Origin: Bacteroidales bacterium
GTDB taxonomy: Bacteria > Bacteroidota > Bacteroidia > Bacteroidales > Muribaculaceae
Direction of reading: 5' to 3'
Assembly (NCBI GenBank): GCA_004552395.1
Contig: SFOK01000071.1
Coordinates: forward strand, 1 to 9,299
Length of the DNA: 9,299 bases
This document shows positions 7,448 through 9,299 of this stretch, in pieces. How positions within the stretch are numbered: the stretch's first letter is position 1; every line of letters begins with the position of its first letter. Below the pieces are notes generated by a model. The model was given only the letters and a program-made list of their open reading frames with translations, was not told the origin of the DNA and did not search any database. The translations under genes were made by a program, and so were the position numbers.

Positions 7448-8506
7448 ATGAGCAAGCCTTATGTACTCGGTATCGATATAGGTGGCACCAACACTGTGTT
7501 CGGTATCGTCGACGCTCGCGGTCAGGTAGTGGCCAGCGATTCAATCAAAACACGCAAACACAATAAATTCGAAGACTATATCGCAGAGCTTCACGACGGT
7601 ATCGCCCGCCTGCTTCGCGCCAACGAGGCCGAAGATAAAATACAGGGCATCGGCATCGGAGCGCCCAATGCCAACTATTACACCGGCACCATCGACAACA
7701 ACGTGAATCTCCCCTGGTCGGCGCCCAACCTTCCGCTCGCCGACGCTGTGAGCCGTTCCTTCGGCGGTATACCTGTGGCTGTCACCAACGACGCCAACGC
7801 AGCCGCTATCGGTGAGATGACCTACGGCGCAGCACGCGGCATGAGAGACTTCATCATGATCACACTCGGTACGGGTGTGGGTTCCGGTATCGTAATAAAC
7901 GGTCAGATGGTCTATGGCCACGACGGCTTCGCCGGAGAGCTCGGCCATGTGATAGTGAAGCGCAACAACGGACGTGCCTGCGGTTGCGGCCGCACAGGCT
8001 GCCTCGAGGCTTACGCTTCAGCTACGGGTGTGGCCCGCACGGCACGCGAGTTCCTCGAAGTACGTTCGGATCCCTCCACACTCCGCGATCTCGATATCGA
8101 AACCATCACATCCAAAGATGTATACGATGCAGCTGTAGCCGGCGATAAGCTTGCAAAAGAGATATTCGAATATACAGGCAAGATTCTCGGCGAGGCATTT
8201 GCCGATTTCATTGCTTTCTCAAGCCCTCAGGCCATAGTGCTTTTCGGAGGTCTGGCAAAATCGGGCGACCTTCTCCTGAAGCCCATCCGCGAGTCGATGG
8301 AAGCAAGCGTGATGCCTATCTTCAAAGGAAAGACAAAGATTATTCTTTCCGAACTCAAAGAGAGCGACGCCGCCGTGCTCGGTGCTTCGGCACTCGGCTG
8401 GGAAGCAAAGACAAGAGCGGAATTGACCCCCGATACATCGGTGGTGGCTGCTTCGGCCGCACCAGTGGCTCCGGCTGTCAACCCCACAGTAGCCGAGGCC
8501 AAGTAA
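7448..8506 (+). CDS. ROK-family sugar kinase, probable glucokinase
   Basis: A 352-residue cytoplasmic ROK-family protein that probably phosphorylates glucose (or a related hexose or amino sugar) with ATP. The ATP-binding loop DIGGTNT is at residues 10-16. The sugar-site NDANAA (114-119) includes the catalytic base Asp115, and TLGTGVGSG (139-147) is the second phosphate loop. GELGH (163-167) precedes the ROK zinc motif with His167, Cys178, Cys180 and Cys185 (CGCGRTGCLE), and FGG is at 266-268. No N-terminal helix-turn-helix is present, so it is a kinase rather than a NagC/XylR-type repressor. The core ends near residue 322. The remaining 30 residues are an Ala/Pro/Val-rich tail not expected of the family. 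The start is ATG at 7448 after an A-rich leader. It has its own promoter and terminator. Glucose specificity is inferred. Confidence 0.92.
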   Translation: MSKPYVLGIDIGGTNTVFGIVDARGQVVASDSIKTRKHNKFEDYIAELHDGIARLLRANEAEDKIQGIGIGAPNANYYTGTIDNNVNLPWSAPNLPLADAVSRSFGGIPVAVTNDANAAAIGEMTYGAARGMRDFIMITLGTGVGSGIVINGQMVYGHDGFAGELGHVIVKRNNGRACGCGRTGCLEAYASATGVARTAREFLEVRSDPSTLRDLDIETITSKDVYDAAVAGDKLAKEIFEYTGKILGEAFADFIAFSSPQAIVLFGGLAKSGDLLLKPIRESMEASVMPIFKGKTKIILSELKESDAAVLGASALGWEAKTRAELTPDTSVVAASAAPVAPAVNPTVAEAK

Positions 8507-8534
8507 AGCCGCACTGACATAAGCCACAATACAG

Positions 8535-8577
8535 AAACCGGGACATGGCTACTCACCGCCGATGCCCCGGTTTTCTA
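8535..8577 (+). terminator. Strong intrinsic terminator of the kinase gene
   Basis: AAACCGGG (8535-8542) pairs with CCCGGTTT (8566-8573). The stem continues inward after one mismatch with CAT/ATG, then GGC/GCC. The stem's T's run into TTTTCTATATT. It lies 28 bases past the kinase stop codon. Confidence 0.8.
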
Positions 8578-8689
8578 TATTCATTGTTCAGTAAAATCGT
8601 TTCCTTGCGCTGAAAAACACCTTTCTCGCCGCGAAACATCCCTTGTAAGGCGGGAGGCCAACCAGCGCCGGAACAGCGCTCTGCGCAAA

Positions 8690-8787
8690 TGTATAAGCGC
8701 AACACAGCGGCCCTGAGCAGGGGTATAAGCGCAACACAGGGGCTCTGAAAGCTTTTCAGCCCTCGTCGCCCCTGCTCCGCTTATGCA
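8690..8787. repeat. Nested imperfect palindrome (about 98 bp)
   Basis: An outer arm TGTATAAGCG (8690-8699) pairs with CGCTTATGCA (8778-8787), with one G-T pair in 10. A second arm GAGCAGGGG (8715-8723) pairs perfectly with CCCCTGCTC (8769-8777). The two 3' arms are exactly adjacent, so the helices could stack with a 15-base bulge on the 5' side. Inside is a hairpin CTGAAA/TTTCAG (8745-8750/8754-8759) flanked by GGG/CCC (8740-8742/8760-8762). The 17-bp direct-repeat copies fall in the 5' half. The complementarity is directly visible; a role as folded RNA or DNA element is inferred. Confidence 0.6.
8691..8739 (+). repeat. Two-copy 17-bp direct repeat, period 32 bp
   Basis: GTATAAGCGCAACACAG occurs at 8691-8707 and again, identically, at 8723-8739. 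Similarity continues a few bases beyond (CGGCCCTGA versus GGGCTCTGA, two differences). Two copies are too few for a CRISPR array, and the intervening 15 bases are too short to be a spacer. It may be a local duplication or half of a repeat element. Confidence 0.85.
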
Positions 8788-8814
8788 AATATATGTCTAT
8801 TGGCTGGCTGCGGC

Positions 8815-8842
8815 TCGCGAACCGGCGCTCGCTTGGTTGCGA
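8815..8842. other. Bulged hairpin in convergent intergenic region
   Basis: TCGC-G-AACC (8815-8823) pairs with GGTTGCGA (8835-8842), 8 bp with a single bulged G and an 11-base loop. There is no adjacent T-run on either strand. It neighbours the 8845-8876 hairpin, forming a tandem pair. Confidence 0.4.
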
Positions 8843-8844
8843 AT

Positions 8845-8876
8845 CGGCTTAGCTGTCCCGCGCAGCTGCACAGCCG
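8845..8876 (-). other. Two-tier hairpin directly after the exported-protein gene
   Basis: CGGCT/AGCCG (8845-8849/8872-8876) and AGCTG/CAGCT (8851-8855/8863-8867) nest into one hairpin with a small internal loop and a 7-base loop. It begins one base after the stop codon of the minus-strand gene, where a terminator would be expected. No U-tract follows on that strand, so it may only stabilise the mRNA end. Confidence 0.4.
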
Positions 8877-8877
8877 T

Positions 8878-9270
8878 TTACAGCTCCTCAGGCGTGATGA
8901 CTAACTCCTCTATCTTGTTGTCGATAGGGATGCGGAATTTCAGGCCGGTCTTGAACTGCTTCATGATTTGCTTCATCATCTCGCCCTCCTCCTGATTTTC
9001 CGTCAGACCGGAAAGCATCATAGCTTTGAGCATGGCCTCGCGCTCTTTGCCGGCAAAAAGGGAGAGTACGTTGTATTCTTCGCTGGGTTTCATGGTGAAG
9101 ACGAGGTTAGTGCCGTCGTACTCCACTTTTTCCAGATCAGGATCATTCTTCAGCTCAGCGTTGATTACCTGAGCTATCTGAGCCATCTCCTCGGAGTAGG
9201 CCTGTGCGGGAACCGTTGTGGCGAACATGGCGCATATGGCTATGCCGATGCCGATAAATAATTTTTTCAT
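8878..9270 (-). CDS. Small exported protein of unknown function
   Basis: A 130-residue protein. I do not recognise a family. Residues 1-24 are a clear Sec signal peptide: KK, hydrophobic core FIGIGIAICAMFATTV, and AQA before the likely cleavage at 24/25. The mature part of about 106 residues begins with a charged amphipathic segment (EEMAQIAQVINAELK), then a beta-like stretch (LEKVEYDGTNLVFTM). A Met-rich helix at about 80-106 (REAMLKAMMLSGL, GEMMKQIMKQF) follows, and it ends in KFRIPIDNKIEELVITPEEL. No lipobox Cys and no other Cys in the mature part. It is probably periplasmic or secreted. The minus frame is preferred over the opposing frame at 8968-9261 because of the signal peptide. It is convergent with the kinase. 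Its promoter lies mostly beyond the right edge. Confidence 0.8.
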   Translation of the reverse strand: MKKLFIGIGIAICAMFATTVPAQAYSEEMAQIAQVINAELKNDPDLEKVEYDGTNLVFTMKPSEEYNVLSLFAGKEREAMLKAMMLSGLTENQEEGEMMKQIMKQFKTGLKFRIPIDNKIEELVITPEEL

Positions 9271-9299
9271 AGATGTGAAAAATTAGTAGTTTGTATTGA

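Larger units (their letters stand above)
8578..8877. other. Gene-free, dyad-rich intergenic region between convergent genes
   Basis: About 300 bases without a credible gene lie between the kinase terminator and the stop of the minus-strand gene. The part up to about 8660 shows only weak dyads (for example CCTTGTAAGG at 8641-8650). AGCGC/GCGCT (8664-8668/8676-8680) forms a small hairpin. The stretch from 8690 to 8876 contains the direct repeat and the inverted repeats listed separately. The short frame at 8783-8995 has no start context and overlaps the convergent gene. The high density of symmetry suggests a structured transcript or a dispersed intergenic repeat; I do not recognise a known family. 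Confidence 0.6.

Noticed and set aside
8691..8739. Possible minimal CRISPR array
   Set aside because: Only two 17-bp repeats separated by 15 bases, and no cas genes or leader.
8783..8995. 70-residue plus-strand frame in the intergenic region
   Set aside because: It starts in the palindrome, overlaps the 3' end of the convergent gene, and has no promoter, RBS or domain.
8968..9261. 97-residue plus-strand frame opposite the exported-protein gene
   Set aside because: The minus strand has a textbook signal peptide; the plus frame has no motif and ends within the complementary signal-peptide region.
9278..9285. TAATTTTT on the minus strand as a promoter for the exported-protein gene
   Set aside because: One mismatch to TAnnTTTG and so close to the ATG that the transcript would be nearly leaderless; the -33 region lies outside the window.

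Overview
The window looks like chromosomal DNA of a Bacteroidota, most likely a gut Bacteroidales. A Muribaculaceae-type genome is a guess from gene style and moderate-to-high GC. Supporting signs are a GLUG-repeat surface protein with a C-terminal sorting-type domain, a TonB-dependent receptor with an N-terminal carboxypeptidase-regulatory-like domain, the DUF2520 / KdsC-like / Maf gene cluster, TAnnTTTG-type -7 promoter elements, and no strong Shine-Dalgarno sequences.

Layout. Positions 1-2630 hold the 3' part of a large cell-surface or secreted protein that runs off the left edge. It is closed by a good intrinsic terminator (2684-2725). After a 257-base gap with a promoter, a same-strand cluster runs from 2888 to 7262. 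It comprises a Rossmann/DUF2520 protein, a KdsC-like HAD phosphatase whose start overlaps the preceding stop (ATGA), a Maf nucleotide pyrophosphatase, and a TonB-dependent outer-membrane receptor starting at GTG 34 bases after maf. A terminator-like hairpin follows. A separate unit carries a ROK-family sugar kinase (7448-8506) with its own promoter, an approximately 90-base leader and a strong terminator. The last gene (8878-9270) is on the minus strand, convergent with the kinase, and encodes a small exported protein of unknown function.

How the genes work together. The cluster combines housekeeping roles: a probable oxidoreductase-like protein of unknown substrate, possible Kdo-8-phosphate dephosphorylation for LPS core synthesis, and nucleotide-pool clean-up. 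An outer-membrane uptake receptor is appended. The ROK kinase probably phosphorylates glucose or a related hexose entering glycolysis.

The least explained DNA is the 371-base convergent intergenic region (8507-8877). Past the kinase terminator it contains a 17-bp direct repeat and nested inverted repeats. This may be a structured RNA or a palindromic repeat element. I found no defence system, CRISPR array, IS element, tRNA or rRNA. Apart from that region the window is ordinary.
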